From contig JALVTA010000174.1 of assembly GCA_027036095.1 (NCBI GenBank), forward strand, positions 1 to 5,194: a stretch of DNA of 5,194 nt, in the 5' to 3' direction. Shown one piece after another: positions 1 through 5,194 of this stretch. The DNA comes from Thiotrichales bacterium. Its GTDB lineage: Bacteria > Pseudomonadota > Gammaproteobacteria > Thiomicrospirales > Thiomicrospiraceae. Each line of letters starts with the position of its first letter. Position 1 is the first letter of the stretch. Made by a program: the position numbers and the translations under genes. The notes under the pieces were generated by a model. The model had not been told where the DNA came from, searched no databases, and saw only the letters and a list, made by a program, of their open reading frames with translations.

Positions 1-346
1 GCTTGCCCGGCTGCCAGCTGGTGCCGCCCAGGGTCACGCCGTGATAGAGGGTGACATCATCGCCGATTTCCGCCGTCTCGCCGATGACCACGCCCATGCC
101 GTGGTCGATGAAGAAGCGGCGGCCGATCTTCGCCCCCGGGTGGATCTCGATGCCGGTGAGCCAGCGGGCCAGCGTGGACAGCCAGCGGGCCAGCCACTTG
201 AAGTTGCGCTGCCACAGCCAGTGGTTGAGCCGGTGCCACAGCACCGCATGCACCCCCGGATAGGTGGTCAGCACTTCGAAGGTGGTGCGTGCCGCCGGGT
301 CCCGGTCAAACACGCAGCGGATGTCTTCGCGAATTCGTTCCCACAT
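1..346 (-). CDS. cysE: Serine O-acetyltransferase, short form; 5' part only, runs off the window
   Basis: The enzyme transfers acetyl from acetyl-CoA to L-serine, giving O-acetylserine, the cytoplasmic precursor of cysteine. The reverse strand from the ATG at 346-344 translates without interruption for 115 codons to the window edge. Residues 1-65 are a helical N-terminal region (begins MWERIREDIR). From about residue 66 the left-handed beta-helix hexapeptide pattern starts (GIEIHPGAKIG), followed by the family signature DHGMGVVIGETAEIGDDV at 81-98 and YHGVTLGGT at 101-109. D81-H82 match the catalytic Asp-His pair (Asp157/His158 in E. coli CysE). They lie about 76 residues earlier than in the E. 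coli enzyme, so this is the short-form type. The start codon lies 7 bp after the trmJ stop, with only a weak ribosome binding site, so translation is probably coupled to trmJ. In many gammaproteobacteria this gene is followed by iscR and the isc operon. The family is sure; the symbol rests on family plus context. Confidence 0.93.
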   Translation of the reverse strand, partial: MWERIREDIRCVFDRDPAARTTFEVLTTYPGVHAVLWHRLNHWLWQRNFKWLARWLSTLARWLTGIEIHPGAKIGRRFFIDHGMGVVIGETAEIGDDVTLYHGVTLGGTSWQPGK

Positions 347-353
347 GATCAAT

Positions 354-1133
354 TCAGTCCAGTACGCCCAGTTTGCGCTGACAGGCACGGAAAATGCCGC
401 GCAGAATGTCCACTTCCTTCTGATTCAGCCCAGCGCGGTGGAACAGCTTGCGCATGCGCCGGCGAAAATGCTCATTCTGCTTCGGGTCCATGAACTCCAC
501 CTGCTCCAGCAGGGTGAACAGATGGTCGTAGAAGCCTTCCATCACCTCGGCGCTGACCCTTGGCGCCCCTTCGAAGGTGCTGCTGACCGGCTTTTCATTC
601 CCCAGCCAGCACTGATACACCTCCCAGGCCACCACCTGCACCGCTGCGGCCAGATTCAGCGAGCTGCATGCCGGGTTGGTGGGAATGTGCAGCAGCGCGT
701 GGCACAGGTCCAGCTCTCCGTTGGTGAGGCCGGACTTCTCCCGTCCGAACACCAGTGCCACCTGCCCGCCCTCCTGCGCCCGGGCAAAGGCAAGTGCGGC
801 CGCCTCATCCACCGGCAGCTGCGGCCAGCGGCTGGAGCGCATCCGCGCGCTGGCACCCAGCACCAGCGAGCAGGGTGCGATGGCCGATTCAAGAGCGTCA
901 TGCACCTCGGCCTGCTGCAGCACATCCAGCGCCGAGGTGGCCCGCACGCGCGCCTGCTCGCCGGCCCAGTCCGCCGGGGGATTGACCAGCGCCAGACGGC
1001 ACAGGCCCATGTTCTTCATGGCCCGCGCCACCCCGCCGATGTTGCCCGGATGGGAGGGCTCCACCAGCACGATCCGCAGCCTTGAAAGCTGCGGATCGTC
1101 ACAGTGATTGTCCGGCCGGCCGGCTGTTTCCAT
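354..1133 (-). CDS. trmJ: tRNA (cytidine/uridine-2'-O-)-methyltransferase TrmJ
   Basis: This SPOUT-family methyltransferase uses S-adenosylmethionine to 2'-O-methylate nucleotide 32 in the anticodon loop of several tRNAs. It acts in the cytoplasm as a dimer. The protein has 259 residues (E. coli TrmJ 246). Visible SPOUT motifs are HPGNIGGVARAMKNMG at 28-43, LVFGREKSGLTNGEL at 127-141, and IPTNPACSSLNLAAAVQ at 150-166, which forms the trefoil-knot cofactor site. Residues about 195-259 form the basic C-terminal extension (HFRRRMRKLFHRAGL at 222-236) typical of TrmJ rather than of short TrmL-type enzymes. An upstream in-frame ATG at 1214 is possible, but it would run through the divergent promoter into the suhB start. 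The ATG at 1133-1131 has a good GAAGGAG ribosome binding site 6 bases upstream, so I chose it. The gene is first in an apparent trmJ-cysE unit divergent from suhB. It looks intact. Confidence 0.95.
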   Translation of the reverse strand: METAGRPDNHCDDPQLSRLRIVLVEPSHPGNIGGVARAMKNMGLCRLALVNPPADWAGEQARVRATSALDVLQQAEVHDALESAIAPCSLVLGASARMRSSRWPQLPVDEAAALAFARAQEGGQVALVFGREKSGLTNGELDLCHALLHIPTNPACSSLNLAAAVQVVAWEVYQCWLGNEKPVSSTFEGAPRVSAEVMEGFYDHLFTLLEQVEFMDPKQNEHFRRRMRKLFHRAGLNQKEVDILRGIFRACQRKLGVLD

Positions 1134-1153
1134 GCTGCACTCCTTCAAAGCCC

Positions 1154-1181
1154 CTTGTCCGCCATGCCCGTGGGGTATAAT
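1154..1181 (+). promoter_or_regulatory. Candidate sigma70-type promoter of suhB
   Basis: A perfect TATAAT lies at 1176-1181, 31 bases before the suhB start codon. A weak -35 match, TTGTCC (4 of 6) at 1155-1160, sits only 15 bp upstream, so the -10 box carries most of the signal. Transcription would start near 1188, giving a leader of about 25 nt. The same 79-bp spacer must also hold the trmJ promoter on the other strand. The best candidate there (TTGAAT at 1199-1194, TATACC at 1179-1174, spacer 14) is too weak to annotate. Confidence 0.6.
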
Positions 1182-1212
1182 TCTGCGCCCGAAATTCAAC
1201 GTCAGGAATCCC

Positions 1213-2016
1213 ATGCATCCCTATCTGAACATCGCCATCCGGGCGGCCGAAAAGGCCGGCGGCCTGCTGCGCCGCTACTTTGACGACCTCGACCGCCTGA
1301 ACGTGGAGCAGAAGGCCTACAACGACTTTGTCTCCGAGGCGGACCGCGAGGCCGAGCGGGCCATCGTGGACACCATCGAGAAGTATTACCCGAAGCACAG
1401 CATTATAGCGGAGGAGGGTCACGGCCGACGGGTGCAGAACGCCGAGGCGGAGTGGATCATCGACCCGCTGGACGGCACCACCAATTTCCTGCACGGCTTC
1501 CCCCACTTCGCCGTCTCCATCGCCATCCGCGTCAAAGGGCGACTGGCACACGCCGTCATCTACGACCCGATCCGGAACGAGCTGTTCACCGCCACCCGGG
1601 GTGAAGGCGCACGGCTCAACAACCGGCGCATCCGCGTCAGCGAGACACGGCGGCTGGAGCACGCGCTGCTGGCCACCGGCATTCCTTACCGGGAGTTCGA
1701 CTTCGTAGACAGCTACATGGCCAGCCTGCGCCACTTCATGATGCACACATCAGGCATCCGCCGCCCCGGCTCCGCCGCGCTGGACCTGGCCTATGTGGCC
1801 TGCGGCCGAGTGGACGGCTACTGGGAGTTCAACCTGCGTCCGTGGGACATCGCAGCGGGTGCGCTGATCGTGCGCGAGGCCGGCGGCATCGTCACCGACT
1901 TCGCCGGAGGCGAGAACTTCCTCAAGTCCGGCAACATTCTGGCAGCCAACCCGGCCATTATCCGCGAGATGGCCAAGGTGATCGCCCGCACCATTCCGCA
2001 GGAATACCGCACCTGA
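1213..2016 (+). CDS. suhB: Inositol-1-monophosphatase family protein SuhB
   Basis: SuhB is a Mg2+-dependent phosphatase of the inositol monophosphatase family. In E. coli it also joins the Nus-factor complex that promotes rRNA transcription antitermination and maturation. The protein has 267 residues, the same length as E. coli SuhB. Metal-site residues are present: E67-E68 in IIAEEG (64-69), D84 and D87 in WIIDPLDGTTNF (81-92), and D212 in the second signature RPWDIAAGALIVREAGG (209-225). The conserved GIRRPGSAALDLAYVA segment (181-196) also matches SuhB. An in-frame start exists 105 bases earlier at 1108, but it would overlap trmJ and add 35 residues without family resemblance. The ATG at 1213 follows an AGGA box (1204-1207) and gives the family length. 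The gene is intact and divergent from trmJ-cysE, an order common next to isc operons. Confidence 0.96.
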   Translation: MHPYLNIAIRAAEKAGGLLRRYFDDLDRLNVEQKAYNDFVSEADREAERAIVDTIEKYYPKHSIIAEEGHGRRVQNAEAEWIIDPLDGTTNFLHGFPHFAVSIAIRVKGRLAHAVIYDPIRNELFTATRGEGARLNNRRIRVSETRRLEHALLATGIPYREFDFVDSYMASLRHFMMHTSGIRRPGSAALDLAYVACGRVDGYWEFNLRPWDIAAGALIVREAGGIVTDFAGGENFLKSGNILAANPAIIREMAKVIARTIPQEYRT

Positions 2017-2017
2017 C

Positions 2018-2060
2018 CCGGCGGGCCGCCGGACACGGCCGCGCGCCCGCAAAGGCGGGC
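2018..2060 (+). terminator. GC-rich hairpins just after suhB, possible terminator
   Basis: Two inverted repeats follow the suhB stop within 45 bases. The first is CCGGC-GGGCC-GCCGG at 2018-2032, starting 2 bases after the TGA. The second is GCCCGC-AAAG-GCGGGC at 2045-2060. Neither is followed directly by a T run; the nearest is TTTTT at 2081-2085, part of the direct repeat described separately. This is therefore not a textbook intrinsic terminator. The stems could end or stabilise the suhB transcript, or be part of a REP-like intergenic element. Confidence 0.4.
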
Positions 2061-2065
2061 TCCGC

Positions 2066-2088
2066 ACGGGGTCTCCCCCATTTTTGCC
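2066..2088 (-). repeat. Intergenic direct repeat, copy 1
   Basis: This 23-bp stretch recurs at 2168-2190 with one difference (T2072 versus C2174). On the reverse strand both copies read GGCAAAAATGGGGGAG, then A or G, then CCCCGT. In both, a strong GC hairpin follows on that strand (for this copy, 2060-2045). The short GGGG-TCT-CCCC stem at 2068-2078, followed by CATTTTT, could also act as a weak terminator for suhB on the plus strand. The orientation given is the reading in which the hairpin comes after the conserved core; it is a guess. Confidence 0.75.
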
Positions 2089-2149
2089 CAACGCCTGTCT
2101 GACGCACCTGCGGCATGCCGGAAAATGCCCGCTCCGTGACCCTTTTCCT

Positions 2150-2173
2150 CCCCGCAGCGCCCGCTGAACGGGG
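2150..2173. repeat. Strong GC hairpin attached to repeat copy 2
   Basis: The sequence can fold as CCCCG (2150-2154) and CAGCG (2155-2159), a 2-base CC loop, CGCTG (2162-2166), a 2-base AA bulge, and CGGGG (2169-2173). That gives ten G/C-rich base pairs. The 3' arm overlaps the first bases of direct-repeat copy 2, so the hairpin and the repeat probably form one element. T5 at 2183-2187 lies 9 bases past the stem, too far for a classic terminator. Confidence 0.55.
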
Positions 2174-2190
2174 CCTCCCCCATTTTTGCC
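2168..2190 (-). repeat. Intergenic direct repeat, copy 2
   Basis: It matches copy 1 (2066-2088) at 22 of 23 positions, offset by exactly 102 bp. The match continues for a few bases with a 1-base gap (CCCAAC after copy 1, CCAAC after copy 2). On the reverse strand the core is followed by the hairpin at 2173-2150. The conserved core with a variable hairpin suggests a family of small non-coding elements dispersed in this genome, which cannot be tested inside the window. Confidence 0.75.
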
Positions 2191-2193
2191 AAC

Positions 2194-2403
2194 TGCCGCA
2201 CAACTGCGCCGACGGCTGACCTGGAAAACGGCAGGCAATGCGTGCTCAGCCAGTTTTTCCGCCAGTGCGACCGACGCCCTGTCACTGTGTAACCCGAGCC
2301 GGGTGCCGTGTCACGCGCTGCCACTTTCGTCCCGGATGAACGGCGGCACCTGCGGCAGGAAAACCCTCAAACGGTTGTCAACCTTCTTCCGGGCAGCTCA
2401 ATA
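2194..2403. other. Gene-free stretch between the repeats and the receptor promoter
   Basis: I see no protein-coding gene, tRNA or recognisable small RNA here. Open frames that cross the region are short, rich in Arg/Ser/Pro, and have no ribosome binding site. Two small symmetric sequences stand out: ACCCG-AGC-CGGGT at 2292-2304, and the 11-bp palindrome GGTTG-T-CAACC at 2373-2383. The latter contains TTGTCA, a near -35 box, but no good -10 box follows at the right distance. From about 2360 the composition becomes more AT-rich, as expected for the start of a regulatory region. Confidence 0.5.
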
Positions 2404-2463
2404 CTTTCGCAAGAGTGTTTCAAGCCTTTCGTCAGACTTCCCCAAGACATTCAATCGTCTAAT
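2404..2463 (+). promoter_or_regulatory. Candidate regulated promoter of the TonB receptor unit
   Basis: A good -10 candidate, TCTAAT (5 of 6), lies at 2458-2463, about 50 bases before the receptor start. No TTGACA-like -35 box stands at the right distance. Instead the upstream DNA carries an imperfect direct repeat, CTTTCGnnAGAnT, at 2404-2416 and 2426-2438 (10 of 13 identical, 22 bp apart, two helical turns), with a related TTTCAAG between them at 2418-2424. A missing -35 plus repeats ending where it should be is the usual look of an activator-dependent promoter. Alternatively, CGTCTAA (2456-2462) with GACTT (2435-2439) resembles an ECF-sigma promoter. I saw no clear Fur box. Confidence 0.4.
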
Positions 2464-2511
2464 ACCCACACCTAAATCAGTGTTTATGGTCTGCAACAAG
2501 AGGAGTCCGCC

Positions 2512-4614
2512 ATGCACCGAACGCTCATTGCCACAGCCGTGCTCGCAGCCGTATCAACCCCCGCCCTGGCCGAAGAGATGGAGGCCGTCAGCGTCACCGC
2601 CACCAAGGTGGAAACGCCGGTCAGCGAAGTGCCTCATGCCGTTGCCGTTGTGAACCGGGAAGCCGTCGAGCAGAAGGCGCCCCGCAATATCAATGATGTG
2701 CTCAAGGGCATTCCCGGAGTGACCGCCATCACCAAGAGCAACGGCTATGACAGCCGCCTGATCATCCGCGGCGCCGGGCTGAAGGCCCGCTACGGCGTGC
2801 GCGAGATCATGGTCATCGTGACGGCGTGCCCATGACCGACCCGGACAGCTTCACCCGCTTCGACTACATCGATATCGACGATCTGGACAGCCTGGAAGTG
2901 TTCAAGGGCCCCGGTTCCATCGAAGCGGCCAATGCCACCGGCGGCGTCATCTACCTGCATTCCAAGTCGGTGTTTGATGAGCGGGGCGACCGCATCAAGG
3001 CGGCCAAGGGCAGCTTCGGGAGCTATGACCTGAACGCCCGCAAGCACTTCAGCGCCGGGGCCGACGACATGTTCTCCCTCAATGAGCCGCCGCGCCTCCG
3101 ACAATGACTGGCGCCAGTGGAACAAGTTTGACACCATCCAGATCAGCCTCAAGCACGGACACTTTTTCGACAATGACAGCGCGCTGGAAACGGAGCTGAG
3201 CTACACGGCAGCCAACCTGCAGCTGCCGGGCAAACTCAACCAGACCGGCTTCGATGAATACATGGACACCGGCAAGACCCGCAACGCGCCGGATGCCACC
3301 GGCAGCGCCTTTGTCAGAAGCGGGCGCTACAGCCATATCCTCTTTCTCAACAGCCGCTATGACACCCGCTTGGGCGACTGGCAGTTCCAGCCGCGCATCT
3401 ATGCCAACTGGTGGGACCACTTCCACCCGGTCACCGGCGCCATCAATGTCAAGTATGACCACGTCATCGGGCTGGACCTGCCCCTGAGCCGCCGCAACAC
3501 CCTGTTCGGCCACAAGGGTCAGCTGGTCGTGGGCCTCACCGGGCGGCAGGATGCTACCGACAAGAGCGAGCGCTACAAATACCGCGACTACACCACCGTC
3601 ACCCACCGTGGCAAAACCCGAATCGCTCAGGTGCTTTCGGACGAGAAAGGCCCGCTGATGGAGCGCAGCGACAGTACCTCGACCCTGTTCGGCGGCTATA
3701 TCCAGCAGCACCTGCAGCTGATCGACCGCCTCTCCATGGACGCCGGTGTGCGCTACGACCGGCTCAGTTTCGATGTGAGCGGCATGCAATGGGAACGCTA
3801 TGACTACGCCGCCGGGAATTATGTGACCGGTGCGGGCCACTACCGCTACAGCGCCGACTACGACCTGCTCTCCCCCAAGGTCGGGCTGCTCTACAAGGCG
3901 CTGCCGGGTATAAACCTGTATGCCAACGTGAATCGGGGCCAGCAGGCGCCCACCGACAACGAGGTCTCCGCCAACTACGCTGCCGGCAAGGGAGCCGATC
4001 TGAAGGCCTCTACCAGCACCCAGTATGAAGTGGGCGCCCGATTCCGTCGCGGAAAGCTCCATGGAGAAATGGCCGCCTACCTGATCAATCTGGAGGATGA
4101 AATCGTCAAACGCTCCGATGCCAGTGGTGCCACCTACTACACCAACGCCGGCCGGACGGAAAAGAAAGGGCTTGAGCTGAGCCTCGGCTACACCCTGCTC
4201 AACGGGCTGGACGTGGGTGCCAACTGGGAAGGGCTGGACTACCGTTACCTTGACTTCAAAGACGGTCGCAGCGACTACTCCGGCAATGTCGTGCGCTTTA
4301 CGCCGCAACAGCGCTGGATGCTGTATGCCGGCCACCACCACGGCCCCTGGCGGGCTCGCCTGTCCGGCCGGGGCATGGGCGCCTACTACATGGATGACAG
4401 AAACACCGAGCGCTACCCCGGCTACAACATGGTGGCCGACCTGATGGTGGGCTGGCAGCAGGGCCACCACGACCTGCAGCTGAATGTGAACAACCTGTTC
4501 GACCTGCGCTACGCAGAGGAGGCCAGCAAGGCCTGGTATGGCCGCTATAGCAAGACCAGCTATGTGCCGGGCGAGCCGCGCTACGTGCAGCTGCGTTACA
4601 AATACACCTTCTGA
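2512..4614 (+). pseudogene. TonB-dependent outer-membrane receptor, interrupted by two frameshifts
   Basis: This family binds a scarce ligand (iron-siderophore, haem, vitamin B12, metals) at the cell surface and imports it into the periplasm using TonB-ExbBD energy. The ATG at 2512 has a strong AGAGGAG site (2499-2505). Residues 1-20 are a signal peptide ending STPALA before EE. A TonB box (EAVSVTATK) follows, then a plug domain with VLKGIPGVTAITK and LIIRGAGLKARYGVREIMV. The frame breaks near 2820 and stops at TGA 2833-2835, while the plug continues in another frame (PMTDPDSFTRFDYID, VFKGPGS, GGVIYLHSKSV) to about 3083. It then returns to the first frame for the whole beta-barrel, which ends NLFDLRYAEE and, at the C-terminus, LRYKYTF with the terminal Phe of outer-membrane proteins. 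Read through, it is about 700 residues, normal for the family. The ligand is unknown. As written it would yield only a 107-residue fragment. Sequencing error is an alternative explanation. Confidence 0.9.
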
Positions 4615-4626
4615 GAGCAGTCCGTC

Positions 4627-5070
4627 ATGACCCGCAACCTGCTCAACTGGCCGCTGATCGGCCCTCTGCTGCGCAGCCGCATGCTGCTGGAAGGCCTGCG
4701 AAGTGCCGTGCTGCTGCTGTTTCTCTCCGCCATCGCTTTCGGCTTCATCTACCCGAAGGCGGAGGAGAACCCCTACACCACGGCCCTGTTCTGGTCGCTG
4801 TTCTGGCCCTTCTTTCTCATCACCACCATGGTGACGCTGGGACCGATGTTCTGCATGATCTGCCCTCACAGCTTCATCGGTCGCTGGCTCAACCGGGCCG
4901 GGCCGGGCAGGCTCATGCCCAACTGGCTGCGCAACCGCTGGTGGGGGCTGGGACTGCTGGTGGTCAGCTACTGGGTACCGCTCTACCTGTGGCCCGGCCT
5001 GCTGAAGAACCCGCTGGTCACCGCCAGCTACTTTCTCGCGCTGACCCTGCTGGCCTGGTTCATGTTCTAG
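4627..5070 (+). pseudogene. Membrane polyferredoxin-like protein (NapH/NosR/CcoG type), truncated at an IS end
   Basis: The 147 codons encode an inner-membrane protein with hydrophobic segments at about 22-42, 52-75, 105-124 and 130-147. A CxxCP motif (FCMICPHSFIG, C76 and C79) comes directly after the second segment, as in the Fer4_5 membrane domain of NapH, NosR and CcoG-like electron carriers. Members of that group continue with more helices, further cysteines and two ferredoxin-type 4Fe-4S motifs in the cytoplasm. Here the fourth segment ends in LLAWFMF and a TAG at 5068-5070, exactly where IS-like sequence begins. The gene has therefore lost its cluster-binding C-terminal part. The start is 12 bp after the receptor stop with only a weak ribosome site, so it belongs to the receptor operon. 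By analogy with CcoG it might have passed electrons to an imported metal, but that is inference. Confidence 0.75.
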
Positions 5071-5194
5071 GTAGTGCCCCTATATTGCTGTAAATTCGGA
5101 TTGGCCACCGTGGCCGCCACTCGTAGGATTGGTGTTGCGAACATCAAGCTGACCAAGAGGAGCAACCACGATGGCCAAGTATGAGATTACAGTG
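5070..5194 (+). mobile_element. Left end of an insertion sequence, probably IS256 family; continues past the window
   Basis: Similarity to the membrane-protein gene stops at about 5067-5070, and a sequence of different, more AT-rich character begins (GTAGTGCCCCTATATTGCTG from 5071). Its ATTGCTGTAAATT core recalls the terminal repeats of IS256-type elements. About 100 bp of leader follow before a transposase-like start, a usual spacing for an IS left end. The leader contains the hairpin GGCCA-CCG-TGGCC at 5103-5115. The exact first base and the target duplication cannot be fixed without the right end. The family call rests on the transposase N-terminus and remembered features of the termini. 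Confidence 0.6.
5171..5194 (+). CDS. Start of a putative IS256-family transposase (first 8 codons only)
   Basis: The last eight codons of the window read MAKYEITV. They begin at an ATG with a strong AAGAGGAG ribosome site at 5155-5162, eight bases upstream. Many IS256-family (MULE-type, DDE) transposases start with a similar M-A-x-Y-x-I-T/N-V segment before the LxxLxxxxLNQVLxAQ region, so that is the best guess given the IS-like leader. Eight residues are too few to prove it; any other protein with this start would also fit. The gene runs in the same direction as the gene it interrupts. Confidence 0.5.

Noticed and set aside
264..1085. A 273-codon plus-strand open frame over trmJ
   Set aside because: It is antisense to a clear TrmJ and has no domain resemblance. 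Its His/Arg/Gln-rich composition is typical of a shadow frame.
1108..1215. A longer SuhB (35 extra residues) and a longer TrmJ (27 extra residues)
   Set aside because: Both extensions would read through the shared promoter spacer and overlap the other gene. The internal starts have Shine-Dalgarno sites and give family-like lengths.
1099..1746. A 215-codon minus-strand open frame over suhB
   Set aside because: It is opposite intact suhB coding sequence and also crosses the suhB promoter and the trmJ start. It has no family signature.
1750..2324. Minus-strand open frames containing twice-repeated AKMGE-type peptides
   Set aside because: The repeated peptides are only the translation of the two direct-repeat cores. 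The frames overlap the suhB 3' end and have no ribosome site.
2380..2511. Fur or FNR binding site upstream of the receptor
   Set aside because: I looked for GATAATGATAATCATTATC-like and TTGAT-N4-ATCAA patterns and saw no acceptable match.
2186..2653. A 155-codon plus-strand open frame across the receptor promoter and signal peptide
   Set aside because: It has Ser/Pro/Arg-rich composition, overlaps the real receptor start in another frame, and shows no domain.
2812..2835. Programmed ribosomal frameshifting in the receptor
   Set aside because: There is no slippery heptamer or obvious downstream stimulatory stem at 2820. TonB receptors are not known to use it, and a second break at 3084 makes mutation or sequence error more likely.
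3079..4869. A 596-codon open frame on the minus strand, opposite the receptor barrel
   Set aside because: It lies codon-for-codon opposite a strongly recognisable beta-barrel and the membrane gene, and is rich in Val/Ala/Gly/His as expected of a high-GC antisense shadow. It has no recognisable domain.

Overview
The window looks like a piece of a high-GC gammaproteobacterial chromosome. The main argument is gene order: suhB (+) is divergent from trmJ-cysE (-). In many gammaproteobacteria this block sits directly upstream of the iscRSUA iron-sulfur cluster assembly operon, which would lie just left of base 1 here. The genus cannot be named from the sequence alone.

Layout. Bases 1-346 (-) hold the first 115 codons of a short-form serine acetyltransferase (cysE), cut by the window edge. 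Bases 354-1133 (-) hold an intact tRNA methyltransferase (trmJ), 7 bp upstream of cysE and probably co-transcribed with it. A 79-bp divergent spacer carries a perfect TATAAT for suhB. Bases 1213-2016 (+) hold an intact 267-residue SuhB. Bases 2017-2511 contain no gene. This gap holds GC-rich hairpins, two copies of a 23-bp direct repeat 102 bp apart, and, near its right end, the promoter region of the next gene.

Bases 2512-5070 (+) form a two-gene unit: a TonB-dependent outer-membrane receptor and, 12 bp downstream, an integral-membrane protein with a CxxCP motif of the NapH/NosR/CcoG-like polyferredoxin type. Both genes are broken. The receptor (about 700 residues if read through) needs two frame corrections, near 2820 and near 3084. 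The membrane gene stops after 147 codons. From about 5070 on, the sequence looks like the left end of an insertion sequence: a terminal-repeat-like stretch, a leader, a strong ribosome binding site, and the first eight codons of a protein resembling an IS256-family transposase.

Taken together, the left half is conserved housekeeping (cysteine synthesis, tRNA modification, rRNA/Nus-factor-related SuhB). The right half is an accessory uptake locus, possibly for metal import coupled to redox chemistry at the inner membrane, carrying three independent-looking lesions. The lesions and the unusual intergenic repeats are the points most worth checking. I found no convincing wholly new system, tRNA, rRNA or CRISPR array.
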